From: an uncultured Pelagibacteraceae bacterium
GTDB lineage: Bacteria > Pseudomonadota > Alphaproteobacteria > Pelagibacterales > Pelagibacteraceae
Direction of reading: 5' to 3'
NCBI GenBank assembly: GCA_902514745.1
Contig: CABXRX010000002.1
Location: forward strand, 1 to 64,000
DNA length: 64,000 nucleotides
Shown here: piece by piece, positions 9,370 through 17,984 of the stretch
How the letters are laid out: the number at the start of each line of letters is the position of its first letter
Numbering within the stretch: position 1 is the stretch's first letter
Translations under genes and position numbers: made by a program
Notes under the pieces: generated by a model
Told to the model about the DNA's origin: nothing
Databases searched by the model: none
The model's input: the letters and a program-made list of their open reading frames with translations, nothing else

Positions 9370-10398
9370 ATGAAAAAAATATCGATTGTAACATTGATAA
9401 TGTCTTTATTTGTATCAGCTTTTGCTGTTGCAGCTGAAGTAAACATTTTTAATGCAAGACACTATAAAGCTGATGCTGAAATGTATGATAATTTTACAGC
9501 AGCTACAGGAATTAAAGTAAATTTAATTAATGGTAAATCAGGAGCTTTAGAAAAAAGAATAGCAGAAGAGGGCGTAGATTCTTCAGCTGATCTTTATATC
9601 ACTGCTGATGCTGGAAGATGTGGAGCAATGGACGCTAAAGGTTTGCTTCAAGGCGGTTTATCATCTGAAACAATAAGAGCATCTGTACCTAAAAACTTTA
9701 GAACTAATAAGTGGGTTGGAGTAGCAAAAAGAGCAAGAATTATTTACTACTCACCTGAAAGAGTAAGTGGTGCAGAACTGTCTGGTTTAACTTATGAAGG
9801 TTTAGCTGATCCAAAATGGAAAGGCAGAATAGTAATAAGAAAATCAAGCAACATTTATAACAAATCACTAGTAGCTTCATTAATTGAAAATAATGGAAAA
9901 AAAGCTACTGCTGAATGGGCAAAAGGTGTTGTTGCAAATATGGCTAGAGATTCTAAAGGTAACGATAGAGCTCAAATAATGGCTGTAGCTGCTGGAGAAG
10001 CAGATATAGCTGTAGCAAACACTTATTATCTAGCACTTATGTTATCAGGAAATAAAGGTGCAGAACAACAAGCAGCAGCAAAAAAAGTTAAGGCTTTTTT
10101 CCCTAACCAACAAGGCAGAGGAACACACATGAACATCAGTTGTGCTGCTTTAGTTAAAGGAGCGCCTAACAAAGCAAATGCAATTGCACTTGTTGACTTT
10201 TTATTATCACCAGAATCTCAGGAACACTTTACTAATAATACGTTTGAGTTTCCAATGATAGGTGGTGTTTCTCCAAGTCCATTGGTAGTAAATAATTTAG
10301 GGTTAGATTTTAAACAAGATCTATCAACTAAAGTTTCTAGTTATGGAAAAAATCAAGCAGCTGCATTAGAGGTAATGACAGCCGCAGGTTGGAAATAA
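9370..10398 (+). CDS. fbpA: Periplasmic iron(III)-binding protein of an ABC transporter
   Basis: Solute-binding protein that captures ferric iron in the periplasm for FbpBC. From ATG 9370 it begins with a clear Sec signal (MKKISIVTLIMSLFVSAFAVAA, cleaved near AEV). Mature-domain blocks include EVNIFNARHYKADAEMYDNF, a YITADAGRCGAMDAKG segment and an AVANTYYLALML stretch typical of FbpA/FutA proteins, whose iron is held largely by tyrosines. The track start at 9301 is wrong: it would translate the Fur box, and AAGG sits 5 nt before 9370. The length is 342 aa. The permease and ATPase genes follow after two intervening genes. Confidence 0.93.
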   Translation: MKKISIVTLIMSLFVSAFAVAAEVNIFNARHYKADAEMYDNFTAATGIKVNLINGKSGALEKRIAEEGVDSSADLYITADAGRCGAMDAKGLLQGGLSSETIRASVPKNFRTNKWVGVAKRARIIYYSPERVSGAELSGLTYEGLADPKWKGRIVIRKSSNIYNKSLVASLIENNGKKATAEWAKGVVANMARDSKGNDRAQIMAVAAGEADIAVANTYYLALMLSGNKGAEQQAAAKKVKAFFPNQQGRGTHMNISCAALVKGAPNKANAIALVDFLLSPESQEHFTNNTFEFPMIGGVSPSPLVVNNLGLDFKQDLSTKVSSYGKNQAAALEVMTAAGWK

Positions 10399-10405
10399 AA
10401 GAAAC

Positions 10406-10594
10406 GTGAAAAAGAATTTATTTAACTTTAATTTAAGTAATTCTTCTAATGAGAGTGGTTCACTTGAGGGTCAGATAACATGTGAGCCATGCTCATCAGA
10501 GTGTGAAAAAATGAAAAGTAAAATAAATAATAGAAAATTATCCGATATAAAAGACGAAGAGGTTTTAAGTATCCTTACCCCGTTTAAATATTGA
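10406..10594 (+). CDS. Small Cys-motif protein between fbpA and a peroxiredoxin gene
   Basis: A 62-aa hydrophilic protein starting at GTG, 7 nt after fbpA. No family recognised. Three cysteines are clustered as C26-x2-C29-x3-C33 (ITCEPCSSECEKM), with no signal peptide or membrane segment. The C-terminus (LSDIKDEEVLSILTPFKY) looks helical. Cytosolic metal or [Fe-S] binding, or a redox role, would fit the iron operon, but that is inference. There is no in-frame ATG ahead of the Cys motif, so the coding claim depends on the GTG start, and the ribosome site is weak. Confidence 0.55.
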   Translation: MKKNLFNFNLSNSSNESGSLEGQITCEPCSSECEKMKSKINNRKLSDIKDEEVLSILTPFKY

Positions 10595-10616
10595 TATATT
10601 TTTCTTTTTAATGATT

Positions 10617-10673
10617 GTGCTCAAATCTTTCTCCTAGGATCTTTACCCTTTCCTAATAATTAGTTTTGGGCAC
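10617..10673 (+). ncRNA. Possible structured leader RNA upstream of the peroxiredoxin gene
   Basis: Within the 100-bp gap between the 62-aa gene and the peroxiredoxin gene, GTGCTCAAA (10617-10625) can pair with TTTGGGCAC (10665-10673) over 9 bp with one G-U. Inside this arm, TAGGA (10635-10639) can pair with TCCTA (10651-10655). The structure is followed by seven A residues rather than a T tract, so it is not a normal plus-strand terminator. It may be a cis-acting RNA, a processing site or chance. Confidence 0.35.
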
Positions 10674-10694
10674 AAAAAAATATAACAATTAATT

Positions 10695-11240
10695 ATGATT
10701 AAAGGATTTAAAATACCAAAAGTAATTTTTAGAGTAAGAGAGGGTGATACCTCTAATGATGAAGAAATTTGCGCTATTGGCGGAAAATGGACAGATAAAT
10801 CTACAGATGATTATTTTAAAGGTAAAAGAGTAATTTTATTTAGTTTACCTGGAGCATTCACACCGACATGCTCTTCTCAACAATTACCAGGGTTTGAGAA
10901 AAATGCAGCTAAATTAAAAAATTTAGGGATTGATGATATATACTGCTGCTCAGTTAATGACTCTTATGTGATGAATGCTTGGGCAAAAAAAATGAATATT
11001 TCTAATGTAAAAGTGATTCCAGATGGGTCTGGACTTTTTACAAAATATATGGGGATGTTAATTTCTAAAGATCATGATGGTTTTGGCCAAAGAAGTTGGC
11101 GATACATGGCTATAATTAATGACGGAGTGGTCGAAAAATGGTGGCAAGAACCAGGTATAAATAATTCAGGTTCTGATGACGATCCATATGTAGAGACAAC
11201 ACCTGAAAACTCAATTAGTTATCTTACTGAAAAAAAGTAA
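10695..11240 (+). CDS. Peroxiredoxin, Prx5-like (redoxin family)
   Basis: Thiol peroxidase expected to reduce hydrogen or organic peroxides. The active-site block FSLPGAFTPTCSSQQLPGFE puts the peroxidatic cysteine at residue 59, and the Prx5-type conserved Arg region (FGQRSWRYMAII) is present. At 181 aa it is typical of bacterial Prx5 without a fused glutaredoxin. Its place between fbpA and fbpB in an iron-regulated cluster suggests that peroxide defence is coupled to ferric iron import. The resolving thiol is unclear; other cysteines occur at C26 and in the YCCSVNDS segment. Confidence 0.9.
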   Translation: MIKGFKIPKVIFRVREGDTSNDEEICAIGGKWTDKSTDDYFKGKRVILFSLPGAFTPTCSSQQLPGFEKNAAKLKNLGIDDIYCCSVNDSYVMNAWAKKMNISNVKVIPDGSGLFTKYMGMLISKDHDGFGQRSWRYMAIINDGVVEKWWQEPGINNSGSDDDPYVETTPENSISYLTEKK

Positions 11241-11269
11241 ATTTATATTAAATAAGTAAATTTATATTA
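11235..11269. repeat. Short direct repeat between prx5 and fbpB
   Basis: AAGTAAATTTATATTA occurs twice (11235-11250 and 11254-11269) with a 19-nt period, spanning the peroxiredoxin stop codon and the short gap before fbpB. It may be a local tandem duplication. No clear regulatory function is visible. Confidence 0.7.
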
Positions 11270-11281
11270 TAAGACCAAGTT

Positions 11282-12901
11282 ATGTTTAAGAACTTTAATA
11301 TTTGGTTTGCATCATCTTTAATCGTATCCATAGGTGTATTGATACCTATCATTACTGTATCTTTAAGTTTTTTTGAAGATACTTCAAATTATTACCAAAT
11401 TTTAAAAGATACTTTTTTATTAGAATATATTTTTAATTCATTAATTTTGCTGGTCAGCGTTTTAATTTTAACTTTTTTGATTGGTACTACTTGTGCTTAT
11501 TTGGTTTCTTTTTATAGATTTCCGTTTAGTAATTTTTTTAAATGGGCTCTAATACTTTCTTTTGCAGTTCCACCTTATATATACGCATATTCATTGACAG
11601 CTTTTTTTGAAAACTATGGGACAGCATTTACAATATTAACAAATTTATTTGGAGAAGGATCCTATAACAAACATATTCCAAAATTTGATGGAGTTTTTGG
11701 TTCAATTCTTTCAATGTCTTTTTCTTTATATGCTTACGTTTATATTTTATCAAGAGCTTCGTTTTTATATCAATCTCAAAATTTAATCGATCTAGGAAAA
11801 AGTCTTGGGTTTTCAAAATTTAAGGCATTGTATTCTTTGATTATACCAGCGGCTAGACCTGCAATAGTTGCGGGTTTATCACTTGTTGCAATGGAAACTT
11901 TGGCAGAATTTGGAGCAGTAGATTTCTTTTCAATAAATACTTTGACCACAGGCATTTATAATTCCTGGATATCATTTGATGATTTAGCATTTTCAAATCG
12001 ATTATCTTTTTTCTTATTATTATTTATATTTGCATTATTTATAATTGAAAATTTTTCTAGAAAAAAAGCTAAATATCATTTTAATAGTAGAGGTGGATTT
12101 AAACAAAAAGAAAAAATCCAACTTTCAGGAAAGAATTCGTTTTTTGCATTTTTATTTTGTTTTTTAATATTTTTTCTAAGTTTTTTATTTCCTTTAAGCC
12201 AAATGCTATATTGGACAATAAAATTTCCGGAAAATTTATTTGATTTGGATGTTGTAACATTGACTTTAAATACCTTATATCTTGTTACTTTATCAAGTTT
12301 TGTTCTAATTGTGTTTTCTCTTGTTTCAAATTATGGAAATAGAGTTTCAAAAAATAAAACTCTAAATTTATTATCAACTTTATCTATATCAGGATATGCA
12401 ATACCAGGTGTTATTTTAGCAGTAGCATTCATAACTTTCATAGCTTGGTTCGATGAAAATATAGTTAAGGCTTTAGGTTTTTTATCAATCAAAAAGATTT
12501 TCATAGGCACTGTTTTAGGCTTGGTTTTAGTATATTTTGTCAGATTTTATTCATTAGCTTTCAATGGTATCAAATCAGGTTATGAAAAAATAAATATCTC
12601 TGTAGATGAGAGTGCATATTTACTTGGATATTCAAAACAAAAGACTTTTACTAATATACATGTCCCCTTTTTAAGAAACTCACTTTTATTTGTAGGCATA
12701 TTAGTGTCTCTGGAGATAGTAAGAGAATTACCAATTACATTAATTTTAAGACCATTTAATTTTGAAACATTTGCAACAACTGCTTACATATCTGCATCAG
12801 AAGACCTATTAGAAGCTGCCGCTGTTCCATCTTTATTTTTAATTTTAATGGCAACAATATTTATAATGTTTACATCTAAATATATTTTAAGGGAAAAATG
12901 A
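11282..12901 (+). CDS. fbpB: Iron(III) ABC transporter permease (duplicated BPD-transport domain)
   Basis: Inner-membrane channel for ferric iron. The 539-aa protein has two homologous permease halves with about 12 hydrophobic segments, as in FbpB/ThiP-type permeases. Each half has an EAA-like cytoplasmic loop: LGKSLGFSKFKALYSLIIPAARPAI near residue 180 and ESAYLLGYSKQKTFTNIHVPF near residue 450. Its stop overlaps the fbpC start by 4 nt. The substrate call relies on fbpA upstream. Confidence 0.92.
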   Translation: MFKNFNIWFASSLIVSIGVLIPIITVSLSFFEDTSNYYQILKDTFLLEYIFNSLILLVSVLILTFLIGTTCAYLVSFYRFPFSNFFKWALILSFAVPPYIYAYSLTAFFENYGTAFTILTNLFGEGSYNKHIPKFDGVFGSILSMSFSLYAYVYILSRASFLYQSQNLIDLGKSLGFSKFKALYSLIIPAARPAIVAGLSLVAMETLAEFGAVDFFSINTLTTGIYNSWISFDDLAFSNRLSFFLLLFIFALFIIENFSRKKAKYHFNSRGGFKQKEKIQLSGKNSFFAFLFCFLIFFLSFLFPLSQMLYWTIKFPENLFDLDVVTLTLNTLYLVTLSSFVLIVFSLVSNYGNRVSKNKTLNLLSTLSISGYAIPGVILAVAFITFIAWFDENIVKALGFLSIKKIFIGTVLGLVLVYFVRFYSLAFNGIKSGYEKINISVDESAYLLGYSKQKTFTNIHVPFLRNSLLFVGILVSLEIVRELPITLILRPFNFETFATTAYISASEDLLEAAAVPSLFLILMATIFIMFTSKYILREK

Positions 12902-13959
12902 GTACTAATTTTTTAGAGGTAAAGAATGTCGATTTTAAAATTGGTGGAAAAACTAAGGTAAAAAATGTTTCTTTCTCAATTGAAAATAAAGGTGAAACTA
13001 TATGCCTTCTGGGGCCATCTGGAATAGGAAAAACAACAATATTACGAACTATTGCTGGATTAGAAAAAATTGAGAAGGGTTCTATAAAATTAAATGGTAA
13101 GTTGTTATCTTCGAACGAAAAAAATGTAGAACCAGAAGATAGAAATGTATCATTAGCTTTTCAGGAAAACAGTTTATTTCCTCATTATACTGTAGAAAAA
13201 AATATATTATTAGGGGCAGAAAAAAATAAAGGCAGAAAAAAAAATAAATTAAGCTTTAAAGAGATAATTAAATTATTAGATATTTCTAAAATATTAAAAA
13301 AATTTCCACACGAAATAAGTGCTGGCGAAGCACAGAGAGCATCACTTGCAAGATCTTTATTAACACAACCTGATCTTTTATTGTTAGATGAACCGTTATC
13401 TAATGTTGATCAAAGTTTTAAAGAGGAAATACAAGTTAGGCTTAAAAAAATACTTAATAAACTTAAGATTACAACAATAATAGTAACACATGATTCTTAT
13501 GAGGCTTTTTATTTAGGATCAAAATGTGGAATTATTTTAAAACAAAAACTTAGACAGTTTGATGATCCTTATAAAGTTTACCATTTCCCAAACTCTATTG
13601 AAGTAGTTAATTTTTTAAATAGAGGAATTTTGATTCCTGCAAAAGTAACTAGTCAAACCACTTTAGAAAATGATGATTTAGGTTTAATTGAGGGACGTTT
13701 CATAAAAAATTATCCTATAGGAGCAAATGTTCAATTATTACTTCAGCCTGAGGACTTGGAACACGACGATAATAGCAATCTAAAATTAGAGGTTGTTGAT
13801 AGGAAATTTAGAGGAACAAATTTTATATATACTCTTAAAACTTTAAGTGAGAAACTAATTCCAGTTCTTGTTAACACTCATCATCATGAAATTCATGAAA
13901 TACACGATAAGTTTGGAATAAAAAGACCTATTCGACTTGAGCATATAGTTTGCTTTTAG
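12898..13959 (+). CDS. fbpC: Iron(III) ABC transporter ATP-binding protein
   Basis: Powers FbpB. Walker A is GPSGIGKTT near residue 41. The signature is ISAGEAQRASLARSLL, a variant of LSGGQ, and Walker B is LLLLDEPLSNVD, followed by the H-loop VTHDSYEA. The C-terminal 120 residues form a TOBE-like regulatory domain (LLQPEDLEHDD). The 353-aa length matches FbpC. The ATG overlaps the fbpB stop (ATGA). The tail contains THHHEIHEIHDKFG, a local histidine cluster that might sense metal, though this is speculation. Confidence 0.93.
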   Translation: MSTNFLEVKNVDFKIGGKTKVKNVSFSIENKGETICLLGPSGIGKTTILRTIAGLEKIEKGSIKLNGKLLSSNEKNVEPEDRNVSLAFQENSLFPHYTVEKNILLGAEKNKGRKKNKLSFKEIIKLLDISKILKKFPHEISAGEAQRASLARSLLTQPDLLLLDEPLSNVDQSFKEEIQVRLKKILNKLKITTIIVTHDSYEAFYLGSKCGIILKQKLRQFDDPYKVYHFPNSIEVVNFLNRGILIPAKVTSQTTLENDDLGLIEGRFIKNYPIGANVQLLLQPEDLEHDDNSNLKLEVVDRKFRGTNFIYTLKTLSEKLIPVLVNTHHHEIHEIHDKFGIKRPIRLEHIVCF

Positions 13960-13973
13960 TAAAAGTGAAATAA

Positions 13974-14660
13974 ATGTTATCAAAAAAACAATTATTTATC
14001 AAGGGGATGATAGACATTTCCCCACATATGTTATCTGTAATTCCATTTGGAATTATCTGTGGAGCAATTGGTGTTGAACTGGGTTTTAATCCATATTTAG
14101 TTTATGCAATGTCTTTCATTATATTTGGAGGTGCATCACAAATTGTATTCTTACAACTGCTTTCTGGAGGTGCTTCAAGCTTAGTGGCTGTTACATCTGT
14201 AGGAATTATTAATTCAAGACATTTATTATATGGAGCTGTTTTATCAGAATATTTAGAAAAATTATCTTTTATCAAAAAATTACTAATTTCTTATTTCGTT
14301 GTAGACCAGGGTTTTGCTGAATCTAATAAATTTTTTAAAAAAAACAAAAATGAACAAAACTTGCATTACCATTTAATTGGAACAGGTTGTACTATGTGGG
14401 TTTTTTGGCAAATTTCAACACTATCAGGCATTATTCTAGGCTCATTCGTTCCAGAAGAACTTGGATTGAAATTTGCAATTCCCCTTACTTTTATTGCTAT
14501 TGTTGTTCAAGATTTAAAAAAAATGGATCATGTAATTATTATGATTACTTGTGGTTTAAGTTCTTTATTATTTTTTGATGCTCCATTTAAATCTTACATA
14601 ATAATTTCACCAGTTATCGCTTTATTTGTTGCTTCATTAATTTTGAGGTTAAAAAAATGA
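13974..14660 (+). CDS. azlC: Branched-chain amino acid exporter large subunit, AzlC family
   Basis: Membrane protein of the AzlC/YgaZ family that exports branched-chain amino acids together with AzlD. The 228-aa protein has five to six membrane segments and the family block SVIPFGIICGAIGVELGFNP, then FGGASQIVFLQLL and INSRHLLYGA. It starts 14 nt after fbpC, so it may ride on the iron operon transcript. It overlaps azlD by 4 nt (ATGA), which supports the two-subunit unit. Substrate is inferred from the family. Confidence 0.9.
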   Translation: MLSKKQLFIKGMIDISPHMLSVIPFGIICGAIGVELGFNPYLVYAMSFIIFGGASQIVFLQLLSGGASSLVAVTSVGIINSRHLLYGAVLSEYLEKLSFIKKLLISYFVVDQGFAESNKFFKKNKNEQNLHYHLIGTGCTMWVFWQISTLSGIILGSFVPEELGLKFAIPLTFIAIVVQDLKKMDHVIIMITCGLSSLLFFDAPFKSYIIISPVIALFVASLILRLKK

Positions 14661-14974
14661 CCTGGTTATCAATCATCGTTGCAGGCATATTAACTTATTT
14701 TACTAGAATGACTATGATTGCTTTAATTGATAGAGAAATGCTTGGAGATAAAATTAAATCTGTATTAGAATATGTTCCTTCAGCAGTATTTCCTGCAATA
14801 ATATTTCCTGCAATTTTTATCAATGATTATGGATCATTTGTTGAAATAAATGACCCTAAAATTTTTGGAGCTATAGTTGCAGTTTTTGTTGGATATTTTT
14901 CAAAAAATATTATTGCAACTATTTTATCTGGATTAATTTCTTATTGGTTTTTAATTTTTGTTATAACTAATTAG
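14657..14974 (+). CDS. azlD: Branched-chain amino acid exporter small subunit, AzlD family
   Basis: A 105-aa partner of AzlC with about four membrane segments and the family motif ILTYFTRMTMIALI near the N-terminus, followed by LEYVPSAVFPAIIFPAIF. Coupled to azlC by a 4-nt overlap. Its 3' end overlaps the end of the convergent MBL-fold gene by 8 nt, so no terminator is visible between the two transcripts. Confidence 0.88.
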   Translation: MTWLSIIVAGILTYFTRMTMIALIDREMLGDKIKSVLEYVPSAVFPAIIFPAIFINDYGSFVEINDPKIFGAIVAVFVGYFSKNIIATILSGLISYWFLIFVITN

Positions 14975-15650
14975 AACCTAATTTAATATTTCTACTAACG
15001 TTAGACTCTATCATTTTAGGTTTAGATAAATTTAAGTTCGACATAATATCTACATATTCATCTATGCTGTTTACCTGTAATCTAGGATTAAACTTTTTTT
15101 CAGTTCCAATCGTACTTACTTTTTTCCCATTATAATCATGACCTGGATAAACAAAAGTTTCTTCAGGTAATTTCAAAATTTTATTGAATAAAGAATTGTA
15201 AGCAGATTTTGAACACCCATTTTGAAAATCTGTTCTACCAGTTCCATTTATTAGAAGAGTATCACCTGTAAAAAGATGATTATTCATTAAAAAACTATAG
15301 CTATCTGAAGTGTGTCCGGGAGTATATAACGCTCTAATTTTTAGATTATCTACATCTATATACTCGTCATCTTTTACTTTTATTTCTACCAACTCCGCAG
15401 GCGTATGAGCACCCATTATTGTTGAGCATTTTGTAATATTTTTAAGTTCAGAAGCTCCTGTTACGTGATCAGCATGAATGTGAGTATCAATTACTTTTAC
15501 TAATTTTAAATCTAATTCCTCAAGTAAACTAATATATTCGTTTACATTTTCTATAACTGGATCAATGATCAGCGCCTCTCTACTTTTTCCTGAAGAAATT
15601 AAATAAGTATAAGTTGAAGATTTAGTATCAAATAATTGCTTAAAAATCAT
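14967..15650 (-). CDS. MBL-fold persulfide dioxygenase-like protein (ETHE1 type)
   Basis: Metallo-beta-lactamase fold hydrolase/dioxygenase. The metal motif DTHIHADHVTG lies near residue 55, with later ligands in TPGHTSDSY and YPGHDYNG. GTGRTDFQNGC is diagnostic of the ETHE1/persulfide dioxygenase branch rather than glyoxalase II. ETHE1 enzymes oxidise glutathione persulfide to sulfite with O2 using one non-haem iron. The 227-aa length fits, with no rhodanese fusion; a separate rhodanese lies at 30.2 kb. Sulfite made here could feed the AprMBA system. It diverges from the cupredoxin gene. Confidence 0.8.
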   Translation of the reverse strand: MIFKQLFDTKSSTYTYLISSGKSREALIIDPVIENVNEYISLLEELDLKLVKVIDTHIHADHVTGASELKNITKCSTIMGAHTPAELVEIKVKDDEYIDVDNLKIRALYTPGHTSDSYSFLMNNHLFTGDTLLINGTGRTDFQNGCSKSAYNSLFNKILKLPEETFVYPGHDYNGKKVSTIGTEKKFNPRLQVNSIDEYVDIMSNLNLSKPKMIESNVSRNIKLGSN

Positions 15651-15719
15651 TTATTTATATTAACATATAAGTACAAATTGACCCATTGTTAAAAGATATC
15701 TAATTAATATTTGTATACT

Positions 15720-16223
15720 ATGAAAATTATAAAAATCTTACTTATATTAACGTGTTTAAATTCATTAGCTTATGCTGATGAAAACATGAAAATAGGTTCT
15801 AAAGGAAATGAGAACGATATATTTCGAGTAATAAAAGTTATCATGTATGACAATTATTATGAGCCAAATTCATTTCAAATAAATGCAGGCGAGACTATAA
15901 AATTTGAAGTAGAAAATGCAGGTGAGCTTGTTCATGAGTTTAATATAGCGAACAAAATGATGCATATAAAACACCAGCCTGAAATGGAAAAAATGGTAGA
16001 GAATGAGATTCTTTTAGCTGACTCAATTGATAAAAATAAAATGAAGATGATGGCAAAAATAGATAAGTCTATGAGTCATTCACACAGTAATAGTGTTTTG
16101 TTAGAACCAAAGCAAAAAGGAAATATCATTTGGAAATTTGAAAACGCAGTTAACATTGAAGTAGCTTGTAATGTTCCTGGTCATTATCAAGCTGGAATGA
16201 TAGCCAAAGTTAATATAAAATAA
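15720..16223 (+). CDS. Secreted cupredoxin-domain protein
   Basis: Periplasmic type 1 copper protein. A Sec signal (MKIIKILLILTCLNSLAYA) precedes a plastocyanin-like fold. Ligands are visible as His72 (LVHEFNI), then Cys150, His155 and Met160 in ACNVPGHYQAGM. A Met/His-rich insertion between them (KMMHIKHQPEMEKM, MKMMAKIDKSMSHSHS) could bind extra Cu(I). The track begins at TTG 15711; ATG 15720 gives a clean signal peptide and is preferred. A DUF4396 membrane protein follows 4 nt later. A copper-handling or electron-carrier role is inferred. Confidence 0.85.
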   Translation: MKIIKILLILTCLNSLAYADENMKIGSKGNENDIFRVIKVIMYDNYYEPNSFQINAGETIKFEVENAGELVHEFNIANKMMHIKHQPEMEKMVENEILLADSIDKNKMKMMAKIDKSMSHSHSNSVLLEPKQKGNIIWKFENAVNIEVACNVPGHYQAGMIAKVNIK

Positions 16224-16227
16224 CCAA

Positions 16228-16674
16228 ATGGACAATATTGTTGCTAACAATTTTAATTGGTCATGTAAACATACTTGGAAAAGAAGTGCTAAAAATACTG
16301 CTTGGTGTTTACTAGGCTGTGCTATTGGCGATTTTGGAACAATTTTATTTTTTCAATTAACTAAAATCCCTTTCCCAGTTTTGGGAATTATGACACTAGC
16401 CATTATCAATGGTTTAATTACTAGTATTATTTTGGAAACATTCATTTTAATGAAACAAAATTTAGATTTTTCAAAAGCTTTCAAAACAGCAATGGGAATG
16501 AGCTTAATTTCAATGATAAGTATGGAAATCATGATGAATTTAACTGATTATATTTTTACTGGTGGAGCCATTTTAACATGGTGGGTTATACCAATAATGT
16601 TAATTGTGGGTTTTTTAACTCCTTGGCCTTATAATTATTGGCGATTAAAAAAATTTGGAATTTCTTGTCATTAA
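16228..16674 (+). CDS. DUF4396 membrane protein
   Basis: A 148-aa integral membrane protein that I recognise as DUF4396; function unknown. It has about four membrane segments (AKNTAWCLLGCAIGDFGTIL, GIMTLAIINGLITSIILETF, then two more) and a striking run of methionines (MGMSLISMISMEIMMN) in the third. NWSCKHTWKRSA near the N-terminus and a terminal ISCH supply Cys and His. It starts 4 nt after the cupredoxin gene. The Met/Cys/His content with a copper protein partner suggests copper transport or trafficking, which is inference. Confidence 0.75.
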   Translation: MDNIVANNFNWSCKHTWKRSAKNTAWCLLGCAIGDFGTILFFQLTKIPFPVLGIMTLAIINGLITSIILETFILMKQNLDFSKAFKTAMGMSLISMISMEIMMNLTDYIFTGGAILTWWVIPIMLIVGFLTPWPYNYWRLKKFGISCH

Positions 16675-16750
16675 TTTAATAACTAATTAAAATTTAGTCA
16701 TTTAATTTTATCTAGATTTAAATAAATTTTCTAATGAATTAAACATATAT

Positions 16751-17470
16751 ATGAAACCATTAAAAAATTGGGATAACAATACTTGGCTTTCATCAAGAAA
16801 ATATATTCACTCATTCAATAGTTTTGTATTAAAGCAAGTTAAGCTAGATAGAAATTCTAGAATTTTAGACATTGGTTGTGGTAGAGGTAAAATTTTAGAA
16901 AATTTATCTATTAAATTAAAATTATTAAATAAACCTATTGGTATAGATATAGAAAATCATAAAGATAAGAGTAAAAAAATAATTTTTAAAAAGACAGATG
17001 CGACATCTTTTATTTTAAAAAATAATATTAATTTTGATTTAATCTTAATCAAACAGACAATTCATCTATTAAAAAAAAAACAAGCACTTAAACTTTTGTC
17101 AATTTGTAAAAATAATCTAAATCCAGATGGAAAAATTATCATTTTAAGTTTAGATCCTCAAAAAAATGAAATACCAACATTTTTAATAATGAAAAAAAAA
17201 TTAGAGATTTCATTAAATAAAGATAAAAAATTATTTAAATTCATCTTTAAAAATAGGGTTAAAATAGTTACTAAAAAATTTGTTTATGATGTGCAAATAA
17301 AAAAAACAAAATATCTTCAAATGATTAGAAATAGATATATTTCTACTTTATTAAATTTCACTGATGAGCAAATAAAAAAAGGGTTAAATGAAATTAGAAA
17401 TAATTATGGAAATATATTAAAATTTAAAGATAGATTAATTTGCTTTATTATTAAAAATAATGATTCCTAA
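16751..17470 (+). CDS. Class I SAM-dependent methyltransferase, substrate unknown
   Basis: The Rossmann methyltransferase motif I is ILDIGCGRGKILENL at about residue 38. An acidic post-I strand (IGIDIENH) and FDLILIKQTIHLL (motif IV region) follow. The 239-aa C-terminal half is unusually Lys/Ile-rich and I cannot place it. It overlaps the next gene by 11 nt, so the pair is probably co-expressed. No neighbouring gene identifies the substrate. Confidence 0.75.
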   Translation: MKPLKNWDNNTWLSSRKYIHSFNSFVLKQVKLDRNSRILDIGCGRGKILENLSIKLKLLNKPIGIDIENHKDKSKKIIFKKTDATSFILKNNINFDLILIKQTIHLLKKKQALKLLSICKNNLNPDGKIIILSLDPQKNEIPTFLIMKKKLEISLNKDKKLFKFIFKNRVKIVTKKFVYDVQIKKTKYLQMIRNRYISTLLNFTDEQIKKGLNEIRNNYGNILKFKDRLICFIIKNNDS

Positions 17471-17984
17471 TAAAATTAAAGAATACTTAGATAATTATAT
17501 ACACCAAGAAGTCTATATTCAAATAGCAGTCATAAAAGGTAAGGAAAAAATATCCACTAAAGCAGCAGTAAATAGTTATTTAAACTCAAATCATTTTAAA
17601 GATTTATCTGTAGGAAAACCTTACAATCATTTTATAGATGGATTGAATGACAAGTGTTTAATTAAATTAATCAATTCACCTATGAAAGATAAAGAAACAG
17701 ATGATGAGGTAATCAAAGAACTTCAAAAAAAACTTAAAGAATTAAGTAATGAAGAGCTAAAAAATACTTTTTGGGAAATAGAAACTGGAGAATTTGTAAA
17801 CAACGATCAAATCAAAGAACTTAAACAAGAGAGAGATAAAATGATCAAAAGTTTAGATCTAAAGAATAAAGAAATTGTCCATCAGACTCTAATTGATTTT
17901 TGCAAAAAATATGAGGAATTATGTATTGTTAAATACCCTGATGCGCCACTTCCATTGGAGATATTGAAATCTATTGGTTCCTAA
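17460..17984 (+). CDS. Hypothetical protein, 174 aa
   Basis: Family not recognised. It is soluble, with no signal peptide. The central region (about residues 80-130: IKELQKKLKELSNEELKNTF and NDQIKELKQERDKMIKSLDL) is charged, Leu-spaced and probably coiled coil. The C-terminus contains CKKYEELCIVKYPDAPLPLE. Translation overlaps the methyltransferase by 11 nt at the start and the convergent ybbP end by 14 nt. Length and overlap with a real gene support coding, but no role can be assigned. Confidence 0.7.
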   Translation: MIPNKIKEYLDNYIHQEVYIQIAVIKGKEKISTKAAVNSYLNSNHFKDLSVGKPYNHFIDGLNDKCLIKLINSPMKDKETDDEVIKELQKKLKELSNEELKNTFWEIETGEFVNNDQIKELKQERDKMIKSLDLKNKEIVHQTLIDFCKKYEELCIVKYPDAPLPLEILKSIGS

